From Aplectana chamaeleonis (taxonomy: Eukaryota > Nematoda > Chromadorea > Rhabditida > Cosmocercidae): DNA of 64,000 bases. The notes under the pieces were generated by a model. That model saw only the letters and a program-made list of their open reading frames with translations, was not told where the DNA came from and made no database searches. The stretch spans positions 930,001 to 994,000 of the forward strand of contig JAPDOI010000270.1 in NCBI GenBank assembly GCA_029168955.1, given 5' to 3'. This document shows, in pieces, positions 1 through 12,500 of this stretch (position 1 is the stretch's first letter; every line of letters starts with the position of its first letter). Made by a program: the position numbers and the translations under genes.

Positions 1-956
1 TTCTGTTGAAGCGTTTCTGTCTCTATTAAAACCACTTCGGATTGGAGGAGTCCTTTTTCGATGTGTCCACGATGCTTTCTGCTCCCAATCTTCTCAATCC
101 AAAGAATGCTTCACTCATCTTGCATTACTAAAATGGCGAAGCGGCAAAAAGATGATGAAACTGTTACATAACGCCTTATTCTAAAAGATTCTGATTTCCA
201 GTAGGATAAAAGAGCTCTTAGCGGTTTTCATCGGTGAGCAATGGGTTAGTAAAAATAAAAGATTAAATGACACATGAGAGCATTAATTAGGGTGTAGAGT
301 AAAGAAACAAGCAACAAAAAATCTCGAATATTCCAGTGCGGTTGGGCAAATTTTTGTTGTCCCCACAAAGTTTTTTCTAGACTAATGGGGTGAAGAGGGA
401 GCACCAGATTTCGCGTACTAGCAGCCCTTAAGTCAAGAATGTAAGGAAAACGGAGACGGAGAAAAAAAGACGAGTAAAGATGGTGGAACTATGAACAGCT
501 TCATAACCGAACGCGTGCACTCTACTGAGAGTGGCTGCAGAGACACGTTAGACCCGTCAGAAGTCGATAAGTAAAATTTGTTAGAGCACCCACAATGATG
601 TCGTATTTGCGAACATTCCTCACGACAATATAAGACATCAGCTGGTGTAAAACAGAGTGTACAGGGTGTTCCAAAAGTATGGGTGCGTCACTTCACTCAC
701 CTCCAACGGGAATTTCGGCAACCAATTTCCTATCTTTCAATCTTCATTATTATGTACTTCCGTAAGTCAAGTCCGCGTTTCCATCGCTACTTTGTTGATA
801 GTGTTCTCGAGAGCAGCATGATGGAAGCTCATCCGGTGCGCAGTGCCGCCATCTCAAAAACTGTCTAGAAGGCAGACAGCCGTCTCGCTCAGCTTGATAC
901 ACGGATAATGTCTGCAGAGGTAGAAGGGTGAGTGCTTCCACCTCCAGAAATGTTAA

Positions 957-1457
957 AGGCAGTGTTCACGATAGAAATCGTTTTTCTGTTTCTCCGCCTA
1001 TCTTGAAAAAGGTCCCATGCTGATTCCAATGATGTCTCTAAAATCGTACAAGACCTTCTGGGAACAGAGTTATGGTCCCTCAAAGTTTAAGCTAAGGAAA
1101 CATGGTGGACAGAGTTGTCCGAGGCTTGTAACTTCCGTCTTTTGCAGCCAAATGTGTGCAGAAGGCTGACCTATGAGGTAAAGAGCTGAAGTATAGAATG
1201 AAGGGAAGAACGGGGCCAATGATCGCAAATCATCGCTCATCTCACGATCTCCGAGCATTCATTTTGTTCACGTCGGTGGGCGTGTGATGCGCTTTTAGGG
1301 TTTCAATGCGCTCCCGAAGTTGCAACTTCGAGCTCTTTTTGAGAGACTATTCCTGGCTCGTTTTCATGCGTTCTTTCGACGTCAACGTTACAGTGTGCCC
1401 TTCCACTACCCATTCCTGGTGGAAACTGAAACACATTTTTTATCGTGAACACTGCCT
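957..1457. mobile_element. MITE, family M1 (TTAA-flanked)
   Basis: Terminal inverted repeats AGGCAGTGTTCACGATA are flanked on both sides by TTAA (953-956 and 1458-1461). The interior resembles the copies at 31564, 37705 and 39458 (for example CCCATGCTGATT and GAGTTGTCCGAGGCTTGTAA). The short ORFs overlapping it are not genes. TTAA flanks suggest a piggyBac-type target, although the termini are not the usual CCY. Confidence 0.75.
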
Positions 1458-2242
1458 TTAAAGGCAGCGTCCGCGCAGAAAACCGCACTTGGTTTTTTGT
1501 TCTCAATCCAATGACTGAGGGAAATGCAGATAGTTGACAAAGCATGAGACCTCAATGCTATTCGTATTGCTGTAGCCTCTTGGAAACCGCTCCATGGTCT
1601 GGAAAGGCGTTTTCCCGGTTGATCATCTAGCACGAGGAGCAGAAGCGCCACAACAGGCTTCGGCAAATCCAAAATTCTATATTCCTTATCTCCAGAGATA
1701 CCCGCGTTCAGACGTGTGTATTTGATGCTTCTAATTTTTTGAGAATTCTTGGAATTGAAGGGGCCGAAAGAAATAAGCAACCTAAGAAGTTACAGGGGCT
1801 GAACTTATTCAGACGTCCCGCATGTCTGACATTTGTGTAGTACAAGACACACCGGACAGACGTAGCAAAAAGTAGGCTGAATGCTCCGAGATTTTCAGAC
1901 GAGTTTTTCTCCGAAATTTCGGTTTTCACCTTTTTGCAATATATCACCACCTGGCGAGCCTACCTGCGTGAAATAGTGAAAAACTCGAGCACGTTTTTTT
2001 TTGCGCGCACGCTGCCCTTAAGCAGATTCTATCAACGATGAAAATGGTTAAAGATACGCATTTTACGTAATTTCTTGCTGAAAATTATCGCAAAGGTGAC
2101 GACCGCTTGCTAGTGAAGTTTGGAAAAATCTCAATTGATCTTTGCAGACAACAAGCTGCAAAGAGTTGAGAAAGACGCGAAGCCTTTGCGCCGTTCCACA
2201 AGAGTCTCGCACCGCGCCATTGCCTTCTCGGATGTGGAAATC

Positions 2243-2526
2243 CTTAAAGGGGTCCGCAGAGTTGAAGTCGCGGCGCCTCTCGCAGCGAAGAACAGTACTG
2301 GGTGATGTAATATCGACTACATTCGGCGACGTTGGCGACCGACGCGGCATGAAGGGCGACGAGGGGGCACCGCAGAGTGTATTGACGCCACAACGGCCCT
2401 ACATCACTGCCAGCGAGCGGCAACCGACGCCGCGACGGTAATTTTTTGAAATATTTTTGTCGCCGCGTCAAGGCTGACGCTTGGCGACCACTCGCTGGTC
2501 TCTGCGACTCTGCAGACCCCTTAAGG
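2243..2526. mobile_element. Foldback element P1
   Basis: Inverted termini CCTTAAAGGGGTCCGCAGAG and CTCTGCAGACCCCTTAAGG enclose about 280 bp of GC-rich sequence with repeated CGACG/GCGAC motifs. No protein. Confidence 0.6.
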
Positions 2527-2825
2527 GGTATGGTATACTTTTGCGACACACGGTCGCGTCGTTCTGCACAGCGACGGCGACCGCCTCCCGCCTTTTAAAT
2601 CTGTCGCTGTCGCAGTGCACTGCACAGCGACAGCGACAGTGGTAGCGACAGGCTATGGCACATTTGCAGTATGTCAGCCCTCCTCGACACGTCGCTGCGA
2701 TCCACACGCGACATCTGTTCCTACGACAACCGTTGCCATTGCTCCGATGCGGGTCCCGCCGCGATTTGTGTAGGATTGCATGCCTGTCGCTCATTACAGC
2801 GACAAAGTATACCATACCCCTAAGG
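2521..2825. mobile_element. Foldback element P2, abutting P1
   Basis: Inverted termini TTAAGGGGTATGGTATACTT and GTATACCATACCCCTAAGG. The interior is rich in CAGCGACAGCGAC. It starts in the last bases of P1, so the two share a CCTTAAGG junction. Confidence 0.62.
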
Positions 2826-4240
2826 TGGAGCCGGTTATAAACCTCGAAAATTAAAGGCTAGCCATTAGATGTATCGAGGCAGTCATATAGTGAGCACAAA
2901 TTACTGGAAGGACAGCTCATCTCACTTCTGTCATGGTTTTGGTACCGACCACGAGCTACTGCTGGAAACCCCTCGTCTTCATGACTTCAGCTGCCAAAAT
3001 TGATGCGGAGGTCCGCAAGCACACAATAGTAAAGGATATAGTAAAGCCCTGAGCAGTCTCTAGCTTTGCCAGCTGATCCTGCTGCTTTCTACAGGACTTC
3101 AAGCTAGCGCATAATAAGAAGGCCCTTCGAGTTTGGTTCACGTGATCTCTGACTTTAGCACTTAGATTGGTCATCTTGCTCACCGGACCTGAATTCACTT
3201 CACAAAGTTAAACTCTCTGAAAGCTGCACCTCGGAAATTCTGAGTTGAGATGGATGACGAATACCTGCGAGAATGCTGCTGCGCCTTTCGTAGTAAGCTT
3301 CTTACCAGTATCCGAAGAGATGGCGGATATTTTGGGATCCGGTGATTGTGTTGCATTCAGAACACTTTGTGTGGCAAAAGCGCGATGCTATCGCTCCTCA
3401 AGGAGGGCTGGACGCGGTCGGTTCCGCAACGATTGCTGAAGCACGGTAGAGACCCCGTCGGACTGGTTCGAGAGGCGCGGTCTGAGTCATCAGTCTTCGC
3501 CCCCTGCCGCAACCAAGCGTGGTCCTCTTCCGCAGCTCCGTGCTGCTTCTTTCTTCCTCTCCATTGCCGTGCTTCGTTTGGAGTGCGGCCTTTAGAACAC
3601 TACTACTTCACCTGTGATGCAGCTGGCTCGCGAGGAGCTTTCTCAGTGAACAGGTTCACTACCTAAAGCTGTATTCTTGGTCGTGACCACTGTTTCAGTG
3701 GTACATTCTTTCTGGTAATATTTGTTCCTCGTATTTATTCCTCTCTTCTCCAAGATCTCTCCATATTCTACTTTGAGTATATAATAATCTAAATAAGCTC
3801 GTGTTCTATCGTTTATGCAAGAGGGTCGTATATTTCGCAATGTCTATAATACAGTCGGGATATGTGTTTAGTCCAGGGAAAATTCAAGTTGGCGGCATCA
3901 GGTGTCAATACATGTTATGTGGTGTTATCGTGATTATGCCCTCGTGACAGTATACAGCTTGCCGTGGTAATTAGTACAGTCGGTTATGCTATCTGTAGGA
4001 AGTCTGTAGCTAGGATCTCTCGAGACTGACATTTCAGTCGGGACTGGTGTCGGACCCAGGGGGAAAACCACTGATTCGCAACTCTGCATAATCTTATCCT
4101 TGTTTGTTATAGTTAAATTCCGATTTAGTGCATGTTAAACACTTCGATACCTGCGCACTCATAATTATGGAACACCGTGTATGATAGGGAGTGCCAAGCA
4201 GAAGATTGTGTTGTTTTTTCAATTTGGAAGATTTGGGGAT

Positions 4241-4531
4241 TGCCCTAAAATGGTAGAAATTTACTAGATGGAATGTTTGACATGTTACACCCTATGTATC
4301 GGGGAGACTGACAGGTTGTTGAGCGTGCGGATAAAAGAACATATGGTAGGAAAAAGGCGTTTGAACCAAAACACCACTTGGAAAACGTCGCAGGGAAAGG
4401 AATGAGGACAACGATTCTGATGTCCAGTGTTGTATTCTCGCTCAAGAGATGGAACTTTCATTCAGGAAAATGCTCGAGACGTTCTGTTTAATCCCCAGAA
4501 ATCCTGGAATGGATAAAAGGAGTTAGTGTCT
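4241..4531 (+). pseudogene. Penelope-like element endonuclease fragment (GIY-YIG)
   Basis: The plus-strand translation contains MECLTCYTLCIGETDRLL followed by SVRIKEHM, which matches the conserved Cys-x2-Cys ... IGETxRxLxxRIxEH part of the GIY-YIG endonuclease of Penelope-like elements. After a frameshift it continues as LSFRKMLETFCLIPRNPGM, the usual C-terminal motif, and then a stop. The reverse transcriptase part is missing. It is an isolated, broken 3' remnant, about 20 kb from and opposite in strand to the other Penelope copy. Confidence 0.68.
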
Positions 4532-5218
4532 ATCTACTACAACTGATTTTTGACGTTCGTGTCGCCATGCGAGCATTTGGGCATGTGGGCTCACTCGCCC
4601 TGCTGGTCATCAATACAGGGTGGTGGCGATTCCGCTCTACGCTCCCGGTGGATCTTAGCGTGAGTTTACATGAATCTCTTTGCGAGATTTTCGTGGTGTT
4701 GTTAGAGGAGGTCTGGAATGCCGTGGGGAATTTTTGCGTTTGACAGAGTAAAGTACATTTTCGTAACCATGTAAAATGTTTAGGCCTCTAAAGACAACGA
4801 TTGCGTCGAAATGTCACGCCGAATAAGTATCCACCGAAAACCTCGTATGGCATAGAAGACACTTGCAATATTAAATTGTTGTTCACGTCTTTAAGCTTAC
4901 CCCATCTATAGTTCCGTTATTAGTTTTACGCGACTATTCGGTACTATCAGGCTTCCGACATCTAGTCAACTCCAGATAAAGTTTAGCGCGAGCTGGAGAT
5001 ATGCGTTAACCACACCTGTGCAGTATATGCATACGAACCTTCACATGCTCGCTGGAATCTCAAAATTCTCAACTTTCGATGAACTAGCTAAGCTTAATTT
5101 TGGCCTAACTAGACACAGTAGGCCTACCCAGAAAGTTCTGAGTCGATAAGCGGTCAACTACGAGCCCAGTTGTTCACCGGATGCGTATTGACTTCGCACC
5201 TAACGTTAGCAGTGTTAA

Positions 5219-5752
5219 AGGCAGTGGTCTGGATAAAATATGCTTGTCTTCTCCTTTTTCTGGGTTTAGAGTAGTAGGACCAATGAAAAAAATTGCGAAA
5301 AAACCGCTGTTTAGGGTCAAATTTGAAGCCTGAACTTTTTTGTCTTTTGATGGTGGACGAGCCCACTCCACATGATCGGCAGCGATGATCTCTGATATCA
5401 AGAACATCAGCTGGCTTGAAATTGGATTTCAATCAGTGAACATTATCCTTCGGACTCATCTAGTCAAAAACATTGACTGGAGTGCTTGCTTTCATTGGTC
5501 AACTATTTTCATGAAGTAATATTGAATTTATTTCTTCCTCTGAATGTCGATGATTTTTGACTGCTCGGCATGAGACTGCGATCTCTTTTTCGCGGCGCTG
5601 TGCACATGTGCACGAACTAGCATCTTTGGGCCCTAAAAGCTCTAATTCTAGCTCGTTTTTCACAGCGCTAATTTCACAGTTTTTCAGCTGTTTGCTATAT
5701 AAGCTGATTTTTTAAGTTTTTTAGATAACGTTTTTCATCGCGACCACTGCCT
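5219..5752. mobile_element. MITE, family M2 (TTAA-flanked)
   Basis: Inverted termini AGGCAGTGGTC, flanked by TTAA on both sides (5215-5218 and 5753-5756). The interior is shared with 54007-54546, including GATGGTGGACGAGCCCACTC and TTTTTGACTGCTCGGCATGA. About 534 bp. Confidence 0.75.
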
Positions 5753-6549
5753 TTAACTTGATCATTCGCCTTCTCCAAAAGGGCCGGAAGGCGTGGGAGG
5801 GGAATAGTACTTGTACTCGCCACGTCGGCAAAGCGGGTCGTTTTGGTGGAGAAGGCGGCGAGGAGTATAAGAGAGTCCTGCAGTCATTCGTTGAAAGGAA
5901 CGGACGTTTCTCGGGTAAAGCTGGGTTGAAAAATAAGTAGTGATATAGGGAATCGTTTTTTTTTGACGGCATTCAACTACTCTTTGAACGGTTGTATCTT
6001 GGCAAGATGATTATGTTAGCCGTTCAAGCAATCTCCACACGTTTTGTATTCTTTTCTGGCAGTATTAATCGATTTTAACTGATACTGAGTAATACAGTAT
6101 ACTGATTAATACAGTATAAGCACCTCATTGTCTCCAATCTGCTTATTTATTCGATTGTCCAAGCATCGCAGAGTTTCGTCATTGCGGACAACCGATTTGA
6201 GGTTAGAACACGTACTACTAGATATATTTGTTTTTGGCGCGCCGCCCACGGGGCTTCCGTTCCCTTATATTTGGCAGAACACGCCTTCAAGCGGATTCAA
6301 ACGACTGATAGTGAACTTTCTTTGGGGACGTTCGTGTGATTGCCATTTCTAAAATTATGGAAAGCGTATGGTTGTAGCGTAGTTGTAAGTTCTTTGGACC
6401 CACTTAGAGGCGTAAACAGCTCTCCAATGAAGGGTACACACGACTCTACAGTTCATTCTATTATACCCGAGTTTACCTCACGTCATATCGTTTCATAAAG
6501 TTTTGAAGGGAATTTTCGAGTATCAAATTTTATCAGAATTTTATCATTT

Positions 6550-9500
6550 TCATTTATGCCACATCTGTCGGAACGTGTTGAAGTAGACGTCACCTCTTCG
6601 CTCCGTGCCGGTACGTTTAGTGAGCTGTTTGAGCCTTGCTTCCTTCAGCTGTTGTGACCAACGTATTGTGACAAACACTAGAATGGGTGACACAAGGGTG
6701 TAATAAGGAATAATCTGCAACTTATTCGGGTGAAAAAATTATGCATTAACATGATTATTCCCGATTGAGATCCCCACGTAGGCAGAAGCGACCAGAATCA
6801 AGTATGTAGTCAGCTGCATATCCGCATGTAGCAGAGTGATAATCCCACTGACCACTGAGTAGATAAAATAGAAAACCGCTTGAAACGTTGTCAAAGGCAG
6901 AGCTATTTCCAAAACTGTAGCATTTTCTCGTAGCTGATATGTTGATTGGAGATGAAATGATTTTCTGAAACATTTGTGTGATGGCCTTTTTTGTAGACGC
7001 TCTCATTCATGGGAATAGTCTTGAAACGAATACATATATGATACCTATGCAAGAGCATCTTGTTGAAGACCCACAAAGCAGCAATACCAAGCAGGGTAAC
7101 CACATCAACACCGCAGATAGAGAAAAGCAGCACAGACATGGTATCAGCTGTCTGTTCTCTGACCGCACTACAGTATGTCGTAAATGGTGCGGTACCGACC
7201 CCTTCAGACGCCAAGTAGGTAGCAGCTAAAGACACCGCGATCTAAAATTAAGGACAGTTCAAGCATAACTATTTCCACAAGAGGATTTCTGGAATCTCTT
7301 GAATGTACAGTTTATCGACGCAATCGCGTTCAGTCCGCAAAATGTACGTTGATTGCGAAAGCGAACCAACATTCCTTTCTGAGGATCCTCGTGACCTCGC
7401 CGCAACACGCTTTCGCAATCAACGTACATTTTGCGGACTGAACGCGACTGCGTAGTTGAATGTATGTATGTATCCAAATCCCCAGTAGAGCTGAAAGAGC
7501 TAGGCTTCTAGGATTGTTCTGTCTTTTCGAAAGATGGCAAAAAAATCCGTAAAAGTGTTCCAATAACTCAATTTAAAGCGTAAGGGACCATTCATCCGAG
7601 CTAGCATAAAAATGAGAAACTTCAACCAAATTCTATGTGAGAAAGTGAGCCTGCTGATAAATCTTCAAGGACAGCATACAGGCTAGTAGACGTTGTCGGG
7701 ATGGCAACGTCAATCGAACCGTGCGGCTTGCAACACAACGCTCACGCAGTTGGAACGTCATAACCACTTGGCACGAGTGTTTACCCTGTGATTGCCCCGC
7801 ACTCCTATTTAGCCCCCCCCCCCTTCTAACAACCCAACGATCAGCCAGAGAATTTGAACTACTGTCAAAAGAAGGTATAGTCAGTATCGCTTGGGCAATT
7901 ATAGACAAACCGCGTGGTATCCCTCCCCGAACTCTGAAAAGCGTCATGCTCAAGGGAGCACATTTCTCTAACTTTAAACAGAGTGATAGCGTTTAACACT
8001 TATACCGATTTTTGTTTGAGGGTTTTATTTCATGAATTAGGGGGTTCTGTAGGCGTTTGAAAAACTTCTAGATTTGACTAAAAATTTGCCGAGGGGTGAG
8101 ATTTGGGGTTCTAATCATGAATCTTAGGGGTATTTGAAGCTTTTCCAATGTTTTCGACTCCATCCCTTCAAAGCTTTCCATCAGAAAAAAATCTGACACA
8201 AGGCAAAAAGCGACTCTTGACGGCTTCAGGAATGTTACAATAGATGCAACTCGAAAATTTCTGTCTGGGTCCTTTGGAGTGCATCATACGAATCTGAAGT
8301 CCTTTGGTCGGGTTCTGACAGCCTAAGATAGATTACGGTGGGTAAACGGTAGTTTCGCCTGAGTCTCAGATTTGCCTCGAATTTTCTCTGCTGGGGATGT
8401 TCCTGGTGGTGGATACGAATTTGATGTCCATTTGTCGATTTTCGAAATATTCGAGTACGTTTTGCGCACAAAATGACAGTGTACATACCTTAATCTATTG
8501 TAAATCTAAAAATTTCGAGAAAAAATAAACCCAGCTTTGTTTTTGGCACCCTGATTAACTCTTCCGTAAGTTTTGAGTCAAATCCGCAAGAAAAATATGA
8601 AAACGCTCCAGCGATTCCCCGATGAGAGAATTGCCCTTGATTCCCCGACGAAAGAATTGCCCTTACCTTTAACCAAAGCTTGAAACACGCTTATGAATTT
8701 TCGAAACCGGTAGCAAGAGGCAAAATACTACGAAAGTTTTATTTCATCGAAGATGACGCCCTCGTTGCGGACCGTGGAGAGGTCGGCCTGCTTGCTGCCA
8801 GCCGTGACAAGGATCATACCCAACACCGTAAAGAGGGTGGAAGTCCAAATACTTTCGAAGTTTCCAGAGCAGGCTGTCGATAACGAGGGGTTGAACCCCA
8901 GTTCACGTTAGCTTCTGCTCGGATTGAGGGGTTCACCCCCAACATATCTGGCAGCATATGCTGCTGTTAGCAACAGATCCCGCTGACAACGAGAGGTTGT
9001 AGCCGAAGTTTGACCTGGGATACAACTTCTATTGTGCCGACGTATTACCCCACGACTGTCTTAGTGACAACGAATAATTTAGGGTCTAATTTCTAATCAC
9101 GTTTCTCGTTTTTACCCAGCACACATGTTGTATACCATTCATAATCTGTGAAAAACACGGGAGCAAGCTTTATCATGAATGCTGCCTTTATATTTTGAAG
9201 ATCTTCATTGAAGACATCTACACGCCTATGTATGGCCAATAGCTGATTTTGGTACAATGTCTTTCAATCCATGTAAGAGGATAGATATCAATTATTTGAA
9301 AACCATTCAAAACAACCTCAAACGGAACCTGTTGAGACTGAGGATTGGATAACTTTCACCTGCCAGTGGTAATAGAAGATCTGGGCGATTGAACTTGAAG
9401 AAACCACAAAGTGAGAGAATAGAACTTGATCTTGTATGTTGTTCAAAATAATCACCAGGAAGGTTTCCATGAATTCTACACAGTTCTTTAGCACTACTAC

Positions 9501-12500
9501 GACAAAAAGCAAAAAGGGGAAGCTCAGGCTCTATGGCTTTGTTGCCAAATCGGATGTCAGGACGATTTTTTTTACCACATAGGAACCTAAAAGAGTTCAA
9601 TCTGCTGCATGTTGGGAATGAACAACATATTTCTTTGTATATATGTGTAAGTTTTCAAGGACTTGGATGCGTTTTATTTTTGCGGTGACTTGTTCCCCGT
9701 TTTTCATCAAGGGACCAATTTGAGCTTCATCATGGGTCATTTTGTTTTTTTGACACCACAAAAAAAACTCCCTTAGGTTTCGACAACTGATGCCGCGCCT
9801 TTCCTTGTAGATAACGAGTAGTGTGTCGAGCACGCCACCAATTCGTTCAGGATTTCAAAGTGGGTGATGCACAAGAGCACTCTCCAGGGGCGGCATGCAT
9901 GTATCGTCCATTACTGGATGAGGGATCGCCGCGACGCTGCTTGGCGAGCCAAATTGCGCGATCAATAGCCACTCTCCCTTCGTTTTCCCGCGCACAATTT
10001 TTCCCATCAAGCAGCGTCGCGGCGATCCCTCATCCAGTGATGGACGATACGCGGCGGGTTATGTTGGGGTTAGGTAGGGTATGTGGAGTCGGCGCGTTTC
10101 ATGATTGCTGTGCTAGCGCAAGAGATAATCAATAGTTGGTGTCTCAACGGGGTTTCGGCTGCCCCACCCTCCTAGGTAGGGTTTGCGAGGGAATGATTTT
10201 TCAGTACTAGCCTAAACCCCTTTCAGCTCTCGCGCCGCTATCATCAAACGCGCCGACGCTCCAAACCCTGCCTAACCCCAACCTAACCCGCCGTGTACGT
10301 GAATGCCGCCCCAGGAGTGTCACGGTAGTAGATGCATGACTACTCTGAGCCTATGTTGGCGACTAACGCCCTTCCAACTTGTGGTATAACGGTCGTCTTG
10401 ATGTGTTGGAATGATAGAGACTGACCCGCCCCTTGCGGACAGGCCAGAGACAGTCGTCTGGGTCAGAGCGCCCGCTGTGTCGTGTAACGGTCGCCTTGAT
10501 GTGTTGGAATGATAGAGACTGACCCGCCCCTTGCGGGGCAGGCCAGAGACAGTCGTCTGGGCCGGAGCGCCCGCTGCTGGTTCGTCAGGTGTGGTCGTAG
10601 AGCCATGGTTTTGTATTATGCCCCTTATCATGTAATGTCGTATATTCATAATAAACCTTGTAAGCAGATTTGGGTTTCAAAGGTATAGAACTCTCGTAAG
10701 TGCATCGAGCTAGGATCGATCACCCTTAAACTTGATAAACTACATCTTCATTTTCTTGTTCTAGCGTTGCACAGGTACTTTTTCTACCAATGTGTGTACT
10801 CGAACACGTCATTGCACGGGATCCACCTGAGGAAAGGTGTTCTGCGGAAACATCTTCAAAGCGAAAAGACGCTCCTCACCATTCAAGACAGTAAAATCGA
10901 AAGCCAGTGTTTCAAAATCCTAACCGATTACATGATTAAGAGAACTCACGGAAAAAACGACAAGAAAGATCCCCAGTTTCGAGCTTTGAGAGTCATACTG
11001 CTCGCGCTTCCATAATGCAACAGCTCGCTCGAATACCATACAAAACTGAAATAATTGTGTCAGCTATTCCAGAAGAGCTTAGGCAACATTTGTGGACCCA
11101 TTTAAAAAAAAAGATGAGAGATGCAGATGAAGAGATTGGTTGTCGGAGAACTCACACCCGTCCCGAAATTCTCACCACCTACTCAGAAACATCAACACAA
11201 GTAACTAGTAATATAAATGTAACGTACTTGAATGTCTCAAGTAACTCGCATTTATATTACATGTAACATACATTTATATTACATGTAACTTAAATTTATA
11301 TTGCATGTAAACTACACTTATCTTACATGTAACTTATATTTATATTTTTACTATGGGTAGCCATCACGTTACGCAGACGACACGCGACGCAGAGAGCGCG
11401 TCCCAGACCACACACTACGCAGAAAGAATGTTGTGCGGGGCCTTCAACGCTGGTGTGGGTTAAGTACCACATACTTGGATAATTGAACCAACAGCAACGC
11501 CAGTCCTAGGCCTAACCCCCCGTCTGCGTCCTACATTCCCCTTGTAAATATCTTCTCAGCCGATTTAAGTTACTTGCGACTTATATTGAGCCATTTAAGT
11601 TACATGTAACATATCGGAGGCGCACTGCACACAGTATTCCGCCGATATGTTACATGAAACTTAAATGACCTGAGATAAGTCGCAAGTAACTTACATCGGC
11701 TAAGATATGTTACAAGTAACTTGTTTTCATTTTTCTGAGTAAAACATCGCAAGAAACCGGAGTCCCTTCTTTTCCAAGAAGGAACAAGTCGTCTGGAGAA
11801 CTGGCCACAAACCCGGATTTTCATCTCGTTTCCTTTTGTGTCTTGAGCGCTGCGGGTGTGAGTCCTCATAGCATTCAAGAGATTCCTCGGCAAAAGAGCC
11901 CTTGTTCGACAGTTTTTTACATCCTGGAATACAGATTCGACCTTTCCACCTGGACAACACTGGATTCACTCGACTCGTAGATTTCGTTTCTATGTGGGGG
12001 AGGAGCGCATTAAAGGCACAGGACACCCTAGAAATTAATTTTCAGGTTTCATGCTTATCTTGGAGAGAGTCACACGCTGATCACAGTGGCATCCCTGAAA
12101 TCGACCAAGATCCCCTTTGAACAGAGTTATGGCTCTTCAAAGATGCCTTGCTTTTGATGGCGGAAAAGTGGTGGACGAGTTGTCTCAGGCCTGTATTTCT
12201 CTTCATTCGCAATCGTTGCGCGAGAGCGTACCAGGATAAGAAGATAACCCAGCAGTGGACTGAAGAACGACGACTTATTGGAATTCATCCATCCATCGAG
12301 CCTCTATCGAGTCCGAAAATCTGTTAGGGGGTCGGGCCTGTGGTGGTGAGCCAAGGGGGTCGGGCCTGCGGTGGTCGCTTGTATCTCGCTTATTTGGAGG
12401 AATTAAGGTCTCGGATTTGGCACGTAATACGCAGGAGGGGTCTTCTACACAATTACATGAAAATCTCAAAATTCATTTCTGAGGGTGTTCTGTGCCTTTA

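Noticed and set aside
10050..10300. GGGGTTAGGTAGGG stretches as an interstitial telomere
   Set aside because: Nematode telomeres are TTAGGC; these motifs belong to the arms of a foldback element and are not in tandem.
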